Assembly (NCBI GenBank): GCA_041655055.1
Contig: JBBAGE010000068.1
Coordinates: forward strand, 1-11,511
Source of the DNA: JBBAGE01 sp041655055
GTDB lineage: Bacteria; Pseudomonadota; Alphaproteobacteria; Rhodobacterales; Rhodobacteraceae
Reading direction: 5' to 3'
Length of the DNA: 11,511 bases
This document shows, in pieces, positions 1-8,101 of the stretch. Numbering within the stretch: position 1 is the stretch's first letter; each line of letters begins with the position of its first letter. A model generated the notes under the pieces. That model saw only the letters and a list, made by a program, of their open reading frames with translations, searched no databases and was not told the origin of the DNA. A program made the translations under genes and the position numbers.

Positions 1-1
1 G

Positions 2-730
2 GAATGGCAGGATCAGGGTGCAGTTCTGAACGTGCGGCGGCATGGCGAATCCTCGGCCATCATCGAGGTGTTCACCCCCCAGCATGGCCGGCACGCGGGG
101 CTGGTGCGGGGCGGGGCCTCGCGCAGGATGGCGCCGATCTTGCAACCGGGTGCGCAGATCGCGGTGACATGGCGCGCGCGGCTTGAAGATCATATGGGCA
201 CATTCACGGTCGAACCGCTGCGCTCGCGCAGTGCCGATATTATCGGCGACGGGGCGGCGCTGGCGGGGCTGGGGGCGGTGACCGGGCTTTTGGCCTTTGC
301 GCTGCCCGAACGCGAACCGCATCCGATGATCTATGCCGCGTCGCAACACCTGCTGGATATGCTGGGCCGTGACCCCGAATGGTCGCTGGCCTATCTGCGC
401 TGGGAATTGGCGCTGCTCGAAGACCTGGGCTATGGGCTTGATCTGGGGCGCTGCGCGGTGACGGGGGTGCGCGATGATCTGATATGGGTCAGCCCGCGGA
501 CCGGGCGCGCGGTGTCGCGTCAGGGCGCGGGCGAATGGGCCGACCGGCTGTTGCCGCTGCCAGCCTGCATGTTGGGCCAGGCGCCGTTTGACATGGCCGA
601 TATACGCGCCGGTTTGCGCACCACGGGGCATTTCCTGCACCGATTGGCGGGCGAACTTGGCCCCCGCCCGCTGCCGCCCGCGCGGGATCGGCTGATGGCG
701 CTGTTTGCGCGCAATGCGCCCAATACATGA
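2..730 (+). CDS. recO: DNA repair protein RecO (start codon just outside window)
   Basis: RecO is a recombination mediator. With RecF and RecR it loads RecA on SSB-coated single-stranded DNA in gap repair. The reading frame is open from base 2 and begins EWQDQGAVLNVRRHGE, the usual RecO opening. Base 1 is a G that fits as the last base of an ATG, so only the start codon seems to be missing and the full protein would be about 243 residues, normal for the family. An N-terminal OB-fold (about residues 1-80) is followed by a helical domain and a segment around GRCAVTGVRDDLIWVSPRTG where many RecO proteins carry a zinc site. Here only single cysteines remain, so zinc binding is unlikely, as in other proteobacterial forms. 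The GTG at 32 is an internal codon and not the likely start. The next gene follows after 97 bases on the same strand. Confidence 0.93.
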   Translation, partial: EWQDQGAVLNVRRHGESSAIIEVFTPQHGRHAGLVRGGASRRMAPILQPGAQIAVTWRARLEDHMGTFTVEPLRSRSADIIGDGAALAGLGAVTGLLAFALPEREPHPMIYAASQHLLDMLGRDPEWSLAYLRWELALLEDLGYGLDLGRCAVTGVRDDLIWVSPRTGRAVSRQGAGEWADRLLPLPACMLGQAPFDMADIRAGLRTTGHFLHRLAGELGPRPLPPARDRLMALFARNAPNT

Positions 731-827
731 CATCCGCATCAAATCTGTTGCAGCCCATCGTGCTTGGTGGCAGACCTGTTGGATATGCGCCCGCAAGGCC
801 GCCGCGATGTTTCACGAGGACAGGGAA

Positions 828-2312
828 ATGACGACAGTGGACGTGCAGTCCGACGAAAGCAGACCACAATCGCTGACCTTGATCATGGTGGCCATCGGGA
901 TCACGGTGGTGCTCAGCTCGATGGGGCAGACGGTGGTGGGCACGGCGATCCCGGTGATCGTCGCCGATCTGGGCGGGCTGGATCAATTGACCTGGGTGGT
1001 GACATCCTATCTGCTGACCTCGACCATTGCGTCGCCCGTATTCGGCAAGCTGGGCGATCTTTATGGCCGCAAGATCATGCTGCAATTCGGCATCGTGGTC
1101 TTTATGATCGGATCGGTGATCAGCGGGCTGGCGCCGGATGTGCTGACCATGGTGATCGGGCGCGCGATTCAGGGGATCGGCGGCGGCGGGCTGATGGTGG
1201 CGGCAATGACGGTGATTGCCGATGTCATGCCGCCGCGCGAACGAGGCCGCGCACAGGGGCGCATGGGCGGCGCGCTGGGGATTGCGACGATTTTGGGGCC
1301 GACCACGGGCGGGTTCATCGCGCAATACATATCCTGGGAATGGATTTTCTTTATCAACGTGCCGTTTTCGCTGGCCTCGCTCGCGGTGATTTCCATCGCC
1401 TTGCCCAAGATCAAGACCGAAAGACGCCCCAAGATCGACTATGCGGGCGCCACGCTGATGACGGCGCTGCTGACGGCGATCGTGCTGATCGCCACGCTGG
1501 GCGGCGTGTCGCTGGCATGGGGATCGGCGGAAATCCTTGGCCTGACCGGCTTTGCGATCATCGCCACGCTGGCCTTTATCTGGGCCGAGCGGCGCGCGCC
1601 CGAACCGATGGTGCCGCTGTCGCTGTTTTCCAACGTGAATTATCTGGTGGCCAATACCACGGCATTCTTGCTGTCGGTCACGATGTTTTCGATCTTTGTG
1701 TTCATGCCGATTTATTACCAGTTGATCAAAGGCGTCGGCGCGATGGTGTCGGGGCTGCTGGTCATGCCGATGATGCTGACCTTTCTGACAACATCAATCT
1801 TTTGCGGGGCGCTGATCACGCGAACGGGGCGTTACAAGGCGATGATGACCTGGGCCTTTGTTTCGGTCACCATCGGGATTGGCGGGCTGTCATTCCTGAC
1901 GCCGCAGACGCCCTATTTCCTGCCAGTGGTGCTGGTGATTCTGGTGGGGTTGGGCATGGGGCCGATCAACACGATCGGCATGACCGCGATTCAGAATTCG
2001 GTGCCGGGAAACATGGTGGGTGTGGCGACCGCCAGCATCAATATGTTCCGATCGGTGGGCAGCGCCATTGGTGTGGCGGTATTTGGCGGGGTGTTTGCCG
2101 CGGGGCTGATGCGGCGGCTGGGCGATGTGCTGCCCGCGGGGATGAGCCCGCATGAATTGAACCGCGCCTTTCTGGTGACGCTTGATCCGGCAGTGCAGGG
2201 GCCGGTGCTGGTGGGGGTATCGCAGGCGATCAGCCCGATTTTCATGCTGGCGGCGGCGGCCTCGGCGATCTGCGTGATCCTGAGCCTGTTCATGACCGAG
2301 GTGATGGACTGA
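828..2312 (+). CDS. DHA2-family MFS drug:proton antiporter, 14 TMS (EmrB/QacA type)
   Basis: This is an inner-membrane major facilitator transporter of 494 residues, expected to export drugs or other toxic compounds in exchange for protons. Length and hydrophobicity fit the 14-helix DHA2 group. Motif A is visible as GKLGDLYGRKIML (about residues 73-85). A motif-C-like GIATILGPTTGGFI (about 151-164) marks antiporters, and SWEWIFFINVPF follows at about 169-180, which is typical of EmrB/QacA relatives. TAIPVIVADL (about 39-48) is the usual first-helix motif. The ATG at 828 was chosen because GAGGA lies 7 bases upstream and the protein then starts with a short hydrophilic tail. An in-frame ATG at 807 would add 7 residues and has no comparable ribosome site. 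No EmrA-like partner or TetR/MarR-type regulator lies in the window. The substrate cannot be told from sequence. Confidence 0.9.
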   Translation: MTTVDVQSDESRPQSLTLIMVAIGITVVLSSMGQTVVGTAIPVIVADLGGLDQLTWVVTSYLLTSTIASPVFGKLGDLYGRKIMLQFGIVVFMIGSVISGLAPDVLTMVIGRAIQGIGGGGLMVAAMTVIADVMPPRERGRAQGRMGGALGIATILGPTTGGFIAQYISWEWIFFINVPFSLASLAVISIALPKIKTERRPKIDYAGATLMTALLTAIVLIATLGGVSLAWGSAEILGLTGFAIIATLAFIWAERRAPEPMVPLSLFSNVNYLVANTTAFLLSVTMFSIFVFMPIYYQLIKGVGAMVSGLLVMPMMLTFLTTSIFCGALITRTGRYKAMMTWAFVSVTIGIGGLSFLTPQTPYFLPVVLVILVGLGMGPINTIGMTAIQNSVPGNMVGVATASINMFRSVGSAIGVAVFGGVFAAGLMRRLGDVLPAGMSPHELNRAFLVTLDPAVQGPVLVGVSQAISPIFMLAAAASAICVILSLFMTEVMD

Positions 2313-2316
2313 CAGG

Positions 2317-2343
2317 AAAAGGGCGGCGGATCACCCGCCGCCC
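2317..2343 (-). terminator. Rho-independent terminator for the minus-strand run, between convergent genes
   Basis: A perfect 9-bp stem GGGCGGCGG (2321-2329) / CCGCCGCCC (2335-2343) encloses a 5-base loop. The plus strand has AAAA at 2317-2320, so a minus-strand transcript leaving the acyl-CoA dehydrogenase gene (stop at 2353) reads through the hairpin into UUUU. This is a normal intrinsic terminator in that direction. For the plus-strand transporter, which ends 8 bases before the stem, the same hairpin has no U-tract after it and may act only weakly. Confidence 0.8.
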
Positions 2344-2352
2344 GATGTGTGA

Positions 2353-4026
2353 TCAGTCGAGCAACCGGCGCGCAATCACCTGCGCCTGGATTTCGCCCGC
2401 GCCCTCGAAAATGTTCAAAATCCGCGCATCGCAGAGAATCCGGCTGATCGTATATTCCAGCGCGAATCCGTTGCCGCCATGGATTTGCAGCGCATTATCC
2501 GCCGCAGCCCATGCCACGCGCGCACCCAAAAGCTTGGCCATGCCCGCTTCGAGATCGCAGCGTTCGCCATGGTCTTTTTGCCAGGCGCTGTAATAGGTAA
2601 GCTGCCGGGCGACCATGATTTCCACAGCCATCATCGCCAGCTTGTTCGACACGCGCGGGAATTCGATCAGCGGCTGGCCGAATTGCACCCGGTCGAGCGC
2701 ATATTGCATGCCAACCTCAAGCGCATTTTGCGCGACGCCGATCGCGCGGGCGGCGGTCTGGATGCGCGCGGATTCAAACGTCTGCATCAACTGTTTGAAG
2801 CCCTGACCCTCGGACCCGCCCAGCAGGTTTTCGCCCTTGACCTTGAACCCGTCAAAGCCAAGCTCGAATTCCTTCATGCCGCGATAGCCCAGAACCTCGA
2901 TCTCGCCGCCGGTCATGCCGGGGGTGGGAAAGGGGTTGGCATCATCGCCCGGCTCTTTTTCGGCCAGAAACATCGACAGGCCGCGATAGTTATCGGTCGC
3001 GGGATCGGTGCGCGCCAGCAGGGTCATCACATGGGCGCGGGCCGCATGGGTGATCCATGTCTTGTTGCCGGTGATCTCATAATCATCGCCCACTTTGGTG
3101 GCGCGGGTGCGCAGGCTGCCAAGATCGGACCCGGTGTTGGGTTCGGTAAACACCGCCGTGGGCAGGATTTCGGCGCTGGCGATTTTGGGCAGCCACTGTT
3201 CCTTTTGCGCATCGGTGCCGCCGACAAGGATCAGCTCGGCCGCGATTTCCGACCGGGTGCCCAGCGAACCGACGCCGATATAGCCCCGGCTCAGTTCTTC
3301 GGAGACCACGCACATGGATGCTTTGGACAGGCCAAGCCCGCCGAATTCCTCGGGGATGGTCAGGCCGAAAACGCCCAATTCGCCCATTTCGTGAATGATT
3401 TCCATCGGGATATATTCATCCTTGAGGTGCCATTCATGGGCGTGGGGGATCACCTTGTCATCGGCAAAGCGGCGGAATTGATCGCGGATCATTTCCAGTT
3501 CTTCGTCAAGCCCGGTGGCGCCGAATGTGGCGTGGCCGACATTATCGCGCATCAGCTCCACCAGCCGGTCGCGCGCGGCGGCGCTGTTGCCATGGCTGAT
3601 CAGGGCAACCACGGCGGGCGCGAGCAGGGCGCGCTGATCGTCATCGGAAATGCCCATATTGCGCAGGCGGATGATTTCGCCCTGCGTCATCGGGATACCG
3701 CCCTCGATCTGGGCCAGATATTCGCCAAAGGCGATTTGCAGGATCAGCTTCTCGATCTCGCCCAGCCGGCCTTCGTCTTGCAGGCGGGTGGCCCAGGCAT
3801 GCATCTGGCGCAGGGCTTCGTGATAGGTTGCAAGCCAGGCAAAGCCATGCGCGGCATGTTGCTGCGTATCGACCAGCTTGGCCGAAACCTTGCCATCCTT
3901 GAGCACGCGCACACGCACCGCATCGCGCGCGGCGGCGACGACGGCTTCGACCGGTGCAAGCGCCGCTTCGGTCAGCGACAACAGATCGTTCAGCAATGGC
4001 CCGTTCATGGCCTGTTCATGCGACAT
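2353..4026 (-). CDS. mcd: Acyl-CoA dehydrogenase with N-terminal extension, probable (2S)-methylsuccinyl-CoA dehydrogenase
   Basis: This FAD-dependent acyl-CoA dehydrogenase has 557 residues, against about 380-400 for ordinary members. The extra length is an N-terminal helical region of about 170 residues (with QQHAAHGFAWLATYHEALRQ near 55-74 and GEYLAQIEGGIPMTQGE near 101-117). This build is what I recall of methylsuccinyl-CoA dehydrogenase, which oxidises (2S)-methylsuccinyl-CoA to mesaconyl-CoA in the ethylmalonyl-CoA pathway for acetate/C2 assimilation and passes electrons to ETF. The dehydrogenase core begins near residue 175. It shows FTEPNTGSDLGSLRT (293-307), a flavin/substrate-binding motif, then QIHGGNGF (514-521) and NIFEGAGEIQ (538-547). 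E541 sits where the catalytic base of MCAD-type enzymes lies. The ATG at 4026 is preceded by GAGGGG. An upstream in-frame extension to 4230 would run into the preceding gene and is not supported. The family call is firm. The exact substrate is inferred, and another long ACAD is the alternative. Confidence 0.85.
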   Translation of the reverse strand: MSHEQAMNGPLLNDLLSLTEAALAPVEAVVAAARDAVRVRVLKDGKVSAKLVDTQQHAAHGFAWLATYHEALRQMHAWATRLQDEGRLGEIEKLILQIAFGEYLAQIEGGIPMTQGEIIRLRNMGISDDDQRALLAPAVVALISHGNSAAARDRLVELMRDNVGHATFGATGLDEELEMIRDQFRRFADDKVIPHAHEWHLKDEYIPMEIIHEMGELGVFGLTIPEEFGGLGLSKASMCVVSEELSRGYIGVGSLGTRSEIAAELILVGGTDAQKEQWLPKIASAEILPTAVFTEPNTGSDLGSLRTRATKVGDDYEITGNKTWITHAARAHVMTLLARTDPATDNYRGLSMFLAEKEPGDDANPFPTPGMTGGEIEVLGYRGMKEFELGFDGFKVKGENLLGGSEGQGFKQLMQTFESARIQTAARAIGVAQNALEVGMQYALDRVQFGQPLIEFPRVSNKLAMMAVEIMVARQLTYYSAWQKDHGERCDLEAGMAKLLGARVAWAAADNALQIHGGNGFALEYTISRILCDARILNIFEGAGEIQAQVIARRLLD

Positions 4027-4055
4027 GATTTTCCCCTCATTCCTTCTTGTCATGT

Positions 4056-4084
4056 CACATATTTTGTTTGGATGCGCGGCGCAA
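4056..4084 (-). promoter_or_regulatory. Possible sigma-70-like promoter for mcd
   Basis: On the minus strand the 61-base gap between the PoxB-like gene and mcd contains TTGCGC (4084-4079), a 17-base spacer and TATGTG (4061-4056). This could give a start site about 20-25 bases before the mcd ATG. The -10 match is poor and the gap is also short enough for simple co-transcription, so this is only a candidate. The gap is clearly richer in A/T than its surroundings. Confidence 0.22.
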
Positions 4085-4087
4085 CGA

Positions 4088-5842
4088 TTAGAGCAGTTCG
4101 CGCACCACATCCGTGCCGATGGTGCGCGCGATCTTGCCCCCTTCTGGGGTGCCGCGGGCCAGTGCCCGCGCCATATGCGCGGCCTGTTGCAACGTGGCTT
4201 TGGGGGGCATCGGGGGTTCATGCGGATCAACCACGGCTTCGATCACCACCGCGCCGGGGGCTGCCATGGCCTCGGCCAGTTGGCGGCCACAGTCGGCGGC
4301 ATCGGTGATCGTGACGGCATCCAGCCCGAAACCGCGGGCAACGGTTGCAAAGTCAATGGGTTCCAGATCGCATTCATATTCGGGATTGCCCAGAAATACG
4401 ATCTGTTCCCATTTGATCTGGCCCAGACTGTCATTCTTGATCACGATGATCTTGATGTTCAGCCCATAGCGCCGGATGGTCGCCAGTTCCCCCAGCAGCA
4501 TGCTAAGCGCGCCATCCCCGATCACGCAGACCACCTGCCGATCGGGCCATGCCAATGCTGCGGCAATTGCATAAGGCACGCCGCAAGCCATGGTTGATAG
4601 CGTGCCGGAACAGGAAAAGGCCATTTTGCCGCGCATGGTGATATAGCGCGCAACCCATGTGGTCACGGTGCCGGAATCGGTGACGATGATCGCGTCGTCA
4701 TCCAGCAGCGGGTCCAGTTCATGGGTTACCACCTGCGGTTTCATCGGGCTGTCGCGCCGGGTGCCGCGCTCGGCCAGCAGGGCGCGCCAATCTTCCATCC
4801 CGGATTGGGCCTTGGTCAGGAAACTGCGATTCTCGTGATGGGTCAGGCGCGGCATCAGCGCCTCGATCACGCGGGCGCTGTCACCGACAAGCCCGGCCTC
4901 GACCGGGTGGCGCAGGCCGATGCGGGCAGGGTTGATATCGATCTGAATGGCACGGGCCTGATCGGGGGCGGGATAATATTCGATATAGGGAAAGGAACCG
5001 CCGATGATCAGCAGCGTGTCGCAGGCTTCAAGCGCCTCTTGCGAGGGGCGCGTGCCCAGCAGCCCCGCGCCGCCGGTGGCATAGGGGCTGTCATCGGGGA
5101 TCGCGCCCTTGCCCAAAAGCGGCGTGACCACCGGCGCGCCCAGACGTTCGGCCAGCGCAGAAATCTGGCTGCGCGCCCCCAATGCGCCCTGACCGGCAAG
5201 GATGCAGATCTTTTGCCCGGCGTTCAGCACCGTGGCCGCGCGCGCAAGCTGATCATCGGTAGGCAGCATGGCCGCGCCGGCCATCAGCGTGGCGGGATCA
5301 TGGGCCACGTTGCGCGCGGAACGGGGATCATCGCGCATCGGTTCGGATTGCAGATCGACGGGCATGGTAACATGGGCCACCCCGCGCTGCGCCAGTGCCG
5401 TGCGGCAGGCAAGCGACACCACATTTTCCACATGCGCGCCACCCATGATCCGGGTGTTATGGACGGCCACATCCATGAACAGTTTATCGAGTTCGACATC
5501 TTGCTGGGTATGCGTGCCGATCAGGTCGTGAAACTGCAACCCCGTGATCGCCAGCACCGGCGCGCCGTCAAGTTTCGCATCATAAAGCCCGTTGAGCAGA
5601 TGAATCCCGCCCGGCCCGGATGTCGCCAGACAGACCCCGAGCCGCCCGGTGAATTTCGCATGGGCGCAGGCCATGAAGGCGGCGGATTCTTCGTGGCGGG
5701 TCTGGATAAAGCGGATCTGATCGCGGCGAAGGCGCAGGGCCTCCATGATGCCATTGATCCCATCGCCGGGCATGCCGAAAATGGTATCCACCTTCCAGGC
5801 GATCAGCGTGTCAACAAGCACATCGGCGGCGGTCCGGGCCAT
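4088..5842 (-). CDS. poxB: PoxB-like pyruvate oxidase / pyruvate:quinone oxidoreductase (ThDP and FAD enzyme)
   Basis: This 584-residue protein has the three-domain layout of the thiamine-diphosphate oxidase/acetolactate synthase family. The N-terminal Pyr domain carries the catalytic glutamate in RHEES (E51, equal to E50 of E. coli PoxB). A central FAD-type domain spans about 190-350. The C-terminal PP domain has the ThDP/magnesium motif GDG (442-444) ending at N470 (IKND). The C-terminus (PPMPPKATLQQA...) aligns by eye with E. coli PoxB rather than with acetolactate synthase. The expected reaction is oxidative decarboxylation of pyruvate to acetate and CO2, with electrons going to ubiquinone at the membrane. 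Whether the end forms the lipid-binding helix of E. coli PoxB is not clear. The ATG at 5842 has AAAGGA about 5 bases upstream. The gene lies 60 bases after the GH15 gene and 61 before mcd. A related ThDP enzyme of different substrate is the main alternative. Confidence 0.8.
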   Translation of the reverse strand: MARTAADVLVDTLIAWKVDTIFGMPGDGINGIMEALRLRRDQIRFIQTRHEESAAFMACAHAKFTGRLGVCLATSGPGGIHLLNGLYDAKLDGAPVLAITGLQFHDLIGTHTQQDVELDKLFMDVAVHNTRIMGGAHVENVVSLACRTALAQRGVAHVTMPVDLQSEPMRDDPRSARNVAHDPATLMAGAAMLPTDDQLARAATVLNAGQKICILAGQGALGARSQISALAERLGAPVVTPLLGKGAIPDDSPYATGGAGLLGTRPSQEALEACDTLLIIGGSFPYIEYYPAPDQARAIQIDINPARIGLRHPVEAGLVGDSARVIEALMPRLTHHENRSFLTKAQSGMEDWRALLAERGTRRDSPMKPQVVTHELDPLLDDDAIIVTDSGTVTTWVARYITMRGKMAFSCSGTLSTMACGVPYAIAAALAWPDRQVVCVIGDGALSMLLGELATIRRYGLNIKIIVIKNDSLGQIKWEQIVFLGNPEYECDLEPIDFATVARGFGLDAVTITDAADCGRQLAEAMAAPGAVVIEAVVDPHEPPMPPKATLQQAAHMARALARGTPEGGKIARTIGTDVVRELL

Positions 5843-5856
5843 GGCGGTTCCTTTGC

Positions 5857-5873
5857 GGTTGGATGTGCCAACC
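5857..5873. repeat. Inverted repeat upstream of the PoxB-like gene
   Basis: GGTTGG (5857-5862), 5 bases, CCAACC (5868-5873) is a perfect 6-bp dyad immediately upstream of the ribosome site (TCCTTT at 5849-5854 on the plus strand) of the PoxB-like gene. It could be an operator half-site pair or a small stem in the mRNA leader. It has no U-tract, so it is not a normal intrinsic terminator of the GH15 gene. A 6-bp dyad can also arise by chance. Confidence 0.4.
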
Positions 5874-5902
5874 CAACGGCCGCGGGCGGCGGATGTTCCG
5901 GC

Positions 5903-7696
5903 TCAGGTCTGGGCTTCGCGCAAAGCCCCCCGGGCCGAAGCAAAGTTGAAGGCCGTATCGATCAGCGCGAAATGGGAAAAGGCCTGCGGGAAATTTCCCA
6001 CCAGTGTTTTACCCACCCAGTCATATTGTTCCGACAACAGCCCCACGTCATTGCGCAGCGACAGCAGATGTTCGAACAGTTTTTCTGCCTCGTCCATCCG
6101 GTCTTGCAAGATCATGTTATCGGCCAGCCAAAAGCTGCAGGCCAGAAACGCGCCTTCGTCACCATCCATCCCGTCGGGGGCTTCGGTTGCGTCGTAGCGC
6201 AGCAACAGGCCGCCGCGCATCAATTCAGCCTCGATCGCCTTGACCGTCGAAACGATGCGCGGATCATCGGGCGGCAGAAACCCGTAGATCGGCATCAACA
6301 GCACCGAAGCATCCAGCGCCTTGGACCCATAGGCCTGCACAAAGGCGCCCTTTTCGCGGTCATAGCCGCGTTCACAGATTTCGGCGTGAATTTCATCGCG
6401 AATCCGGCGCCAGCGCCGCACCGGGCCTTGCAGCCCGAATTGTTCGGCCGAGGCGATACCGCGATCAAAAGCCACCCAGGACATCAGCTTGGCATGAACG
6501 AAATGCTGGCGCCCGGAGCGGACTTCCCACAGGCCCTCATCAGGTTCGCGCCAGACCTGTTCGAGATGCGCCAAAAGCCCCTGTTGCAAGGTGGCCGAGG
6601 CCTCGTTCAGCGACAGATCGAATGTCTGCGCTTCTAACAAGGTATCCAGCACGCTGCCGAACACGTCGATCTGCAACTGGAGATAGGCGGCATTGCCGAT
6701 CCGCACCGGGCGCGAATCGTGATAACCGGGCAGCCAGTCGAGGATGATTTCATCGGCGCGATGTTCGCCGCCCACACCGTAAAGCGGCTGGATCTGGGCC
6801 GGATCGCCCGCAACCGCGCGCAAAAGCCAGTCGCACCAGGCCTCGGCCTCTTCGCGATAGCCGGCGTTGATCAGTGACAGCAGCGTAAAGGTCGCATCAC
6901 GCAGCCAGCTATAGCGGTAATCCCAATTGCGCCCGCCGCCAATTTTTTCGGGCAGGGATGAGGTCGGGGCGGCGATGATGCCGCCGGTGGGGCGATAGGT
7001 CAGCGCCTTGACCGTGATCAGCGAACGGATGACCGCATCGCGCCATGGCCCGTCATATTCGCATCGCGCGGACCAGTCGGTCCAGTATTTCTCGGTCATC
7101 GACAGGGCGTCATCGGCCTCGCACAACTGGGGCGGGGGCAGGTGGGATGCCTCATACCCCAGCACGAAGGCCACGCGTTCGCCTTCGGCCACGGTGAATT
7201 CGGCCACGGTTTCCTGATTTTCATGCTGGGTCGGCACCCCGGTTTTCAGATAGGCGGCATGCGGCCCGGCGATGATCCGCAGCCCGTCGAATTCGGGGCC
7301 GTTGCTGACCCATGGCACGATGCGCCCGTAATCAAAGCGCAGCTTCATTTCCATGCGCATCTTGACCCGCCCGCGTTTGCCTACGACGATGCGGCAAAGA
7401 TCCGATACTTTGCCCTCTTCGCGGATCGGCATGAAATCGATCAGGGTGACGGCGCCATCTTCGGTTTCGAAATCGGTTTCCAGAATCAGCGTATCATCCC
7501 GATAGCGGCGTGACTTGGCCATGCCTTCGCCCAGCGGCGCGATCCGCCAGCGGCCATGTTCGGGATTGCCCAAAATCGCTGTGAAACAGGCATCGGAATC
7601 AAAGCGCGGCCAGCAAAGCCAGTCGATCGACCCGTTCTTGCCGACCAGGGCCGCAGTTTCACAATCGCCGATCAGGGCGTAGTCGCTGATTTGCAT
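5903..7696 (-). CDS. Glycoside hydrolase family 15 protein (glucoamylase or trehalase-like)
   Basis: The 597-residue protein opens with ISDYALIGDCETAALVGKNG and SIDWLCWPRFDSDACF, the N-terminal beta domain typical of bacterial GH15 proteins. An alpha/alpha-barrel catalytic domain follows from about residue 215. NWDYRYSWLRDAT (257-269) and DSRPVRIGNAA (327-337) are strong family markers. By analogy with fungal glucoamylase, the likely general acid is E391 in GLWEVR and the likely base E556 in GLLSEQYDW. Both are present, so the enzyme should be active. No signal peptide is seen, so it probably acts in the cytoplasm. Some bacterial members with this architecture are trehalases and others act on maltose-type glucans, so the substrate is left open. 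The ATG at 7696 has AGGAGG (7703-7708) 6 bases upstream, one of the strongest ribosome sites in the window. It follows the ASRT gene after 27 bases. Confidence 0.92.
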   Translation of the reverse strand: MQISDYALIGDCETAALVGKNGSIDWLCWPRFDSDACFTAILGNPEHGRWRIAPLGEGMAKSRRYRDDTLILETDFETEDGAVTLIDFMPIREEGKVSDLCRIVVGKRGRVKMRMEMKLRFDYGRIVPWVSNGPEFDGLRIIAGPHAAYLKTGVPTQHENQETVAEFTVAEGERVAFVLGYEASHLPPPQLCEADDALSMTEKYWTDWSARCEYDGPWRDAVIRSLITVKALTYRPTGGIIAAPTSSLPEKIGGGRNWDYRYSWLRDATFTLLSLINAGYREEAEAWCDWLLRAVAGDPAQIQPLYGVGGEHRADEIILDWLPGYHDSRPVRIGNAAYLQLQIDVFGSVLDTLLEAQTFDLSLNEASATLQQGLLAHLEQVWREPDEGLWEVRSGRQHFVHAKLMSWVAFDRGIASAEQFGLQGPVRRWRRIRDEIHAEICERGYDREKGAFVQAYGSKALDASVLLMPIYGFLPPDDPRIVSTVKAIEAELMRGGLLLRYDATEAPDGMDGDEGAFLACSFWLADNMILQDRMDEAEKLFEHLLSLRNDVGLLSEQYDWVGKTLVGNFPQAFSHFALIDTAFNFASARGALREAQT

Positions 7697-7723
7697 CGCA
7701 AACCTCCTGCACGTGGAAAACGT

Positions 7724-8101
7724 TTAGCCGAGCGCGCAGGCCACGGTGGACAGCAGCGCAATATTGGGATGGCGGGAATCAAGCCGCGTGTGCTGCACGA
7801 TGATCGGCACATCCGACGTGATAAGCGAGGCAAAATCCGTATCCCGCGGCACGGGGGCCGGATCGGTCAAATCGTTGAAACGCAGATGCAGGGTCCGGCG
7901 CGCGGCCACCTGCAGGCGGTAAGGGCCCACCGGCTCGCGGTCGGTGAAATAAAGGATGATGGCGACATTGGCTTCCTGATTGCCCAGATTCAGGATGCAA
8001 GCGGTTTCATGTGAAACAAAGGCCGGATCGTCATTCAGGCTGTCGCCGGGGATATAGCCCTCGGCAATCGCCCAGCGGGTCTGTCCCATGTTCATGTGCA
8101 T
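7724..8101 (-). CDS. Sensory rhodopsin transducer (ASRT) family protein, orphan
   Basis: This small soluble protein of 125 residues matches the Anabaena sensory rhodopsin transducer family almost end to end. It has TRWAIAEGYIPGD, SHETACILNLGNQEA, FTDREPVGPYRLQV, RTLHLRFNDLTDP and SDVPIIVQHTRLDSR in the family's order. The family forms a beta-sandwich protein. In Anabaena it interacts with a sensory rhodopsin, but many homologues occur in bacteria without one, and comparative work has proposed that the fold binds sugars or related small molecules. No rhodopsin gene is in the window. Here it sits between an SDR gene (10 bases upstream) and a GH15 hydrolase (27 bases downstream), which fits a sugar-related role. 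Three ATGs lie at 8101, 8095 and 8089. AGGA stands only 2 bases before the first but 8 before the second, so translation may begin at 8095 (MNMGQTRW). No transmembrane segment or signal peptide is seen. Confidence 0.9.
   Translation of the reverse strand: MHMNMGQTRWAIAEGYIPGDSLNDDPAFVSHETACILNLGNQEANVAIILYFTDREPVGPYRLQVAARRTLHLRFNDLTDPAPVPRDTDFASLITSDVPIIVQHTRLDSRHPNIALLSTVACALG

Noticed and set aside
731..827. Possible promoter between recO and the transporter gene
   Set aside because: TTGCAG at 748-753 resembles a -35 element, but no acceptable -10 hexamer lies 16-18 bases downstream. I see nothing else convincing in this 97-base gap.
489..1325. Minus-strand open frame of 278 codons across the recO-transporter junction
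   Set aside because: It overlaps the ends of two well-supported plus-strand genes and its composition (Arg/His/Pro-rich) is that of a shadow frame.
4042..4062. Possible Pho box (TGTCATGTCACA) upstream of mcd
   Set aside because: PhoB boxes are CTGTCAT-like repeats 11 bases apart. Here the two TGTCA units are only 5 bases apart, so the spacing is wrong.
2479..4308. Plus-strand open frame of 609 codons
   Set aside because: It is antisense to the acyl-CoA dehydrogenase gene and runs past it into the PoxB-like gene. Its translation is rich in His, Gln and Gly with no recognisable domain, as expected for the reverse of codon-biased GC-rich genes.
4721..6637. Plus-strand open frame of 638 codons
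   Set aside because: It is antisense to the PoxB-like and GH15 genes, spans their junction and has no domain or ribosome site. The minus-strand genes have full catalytic motifs.
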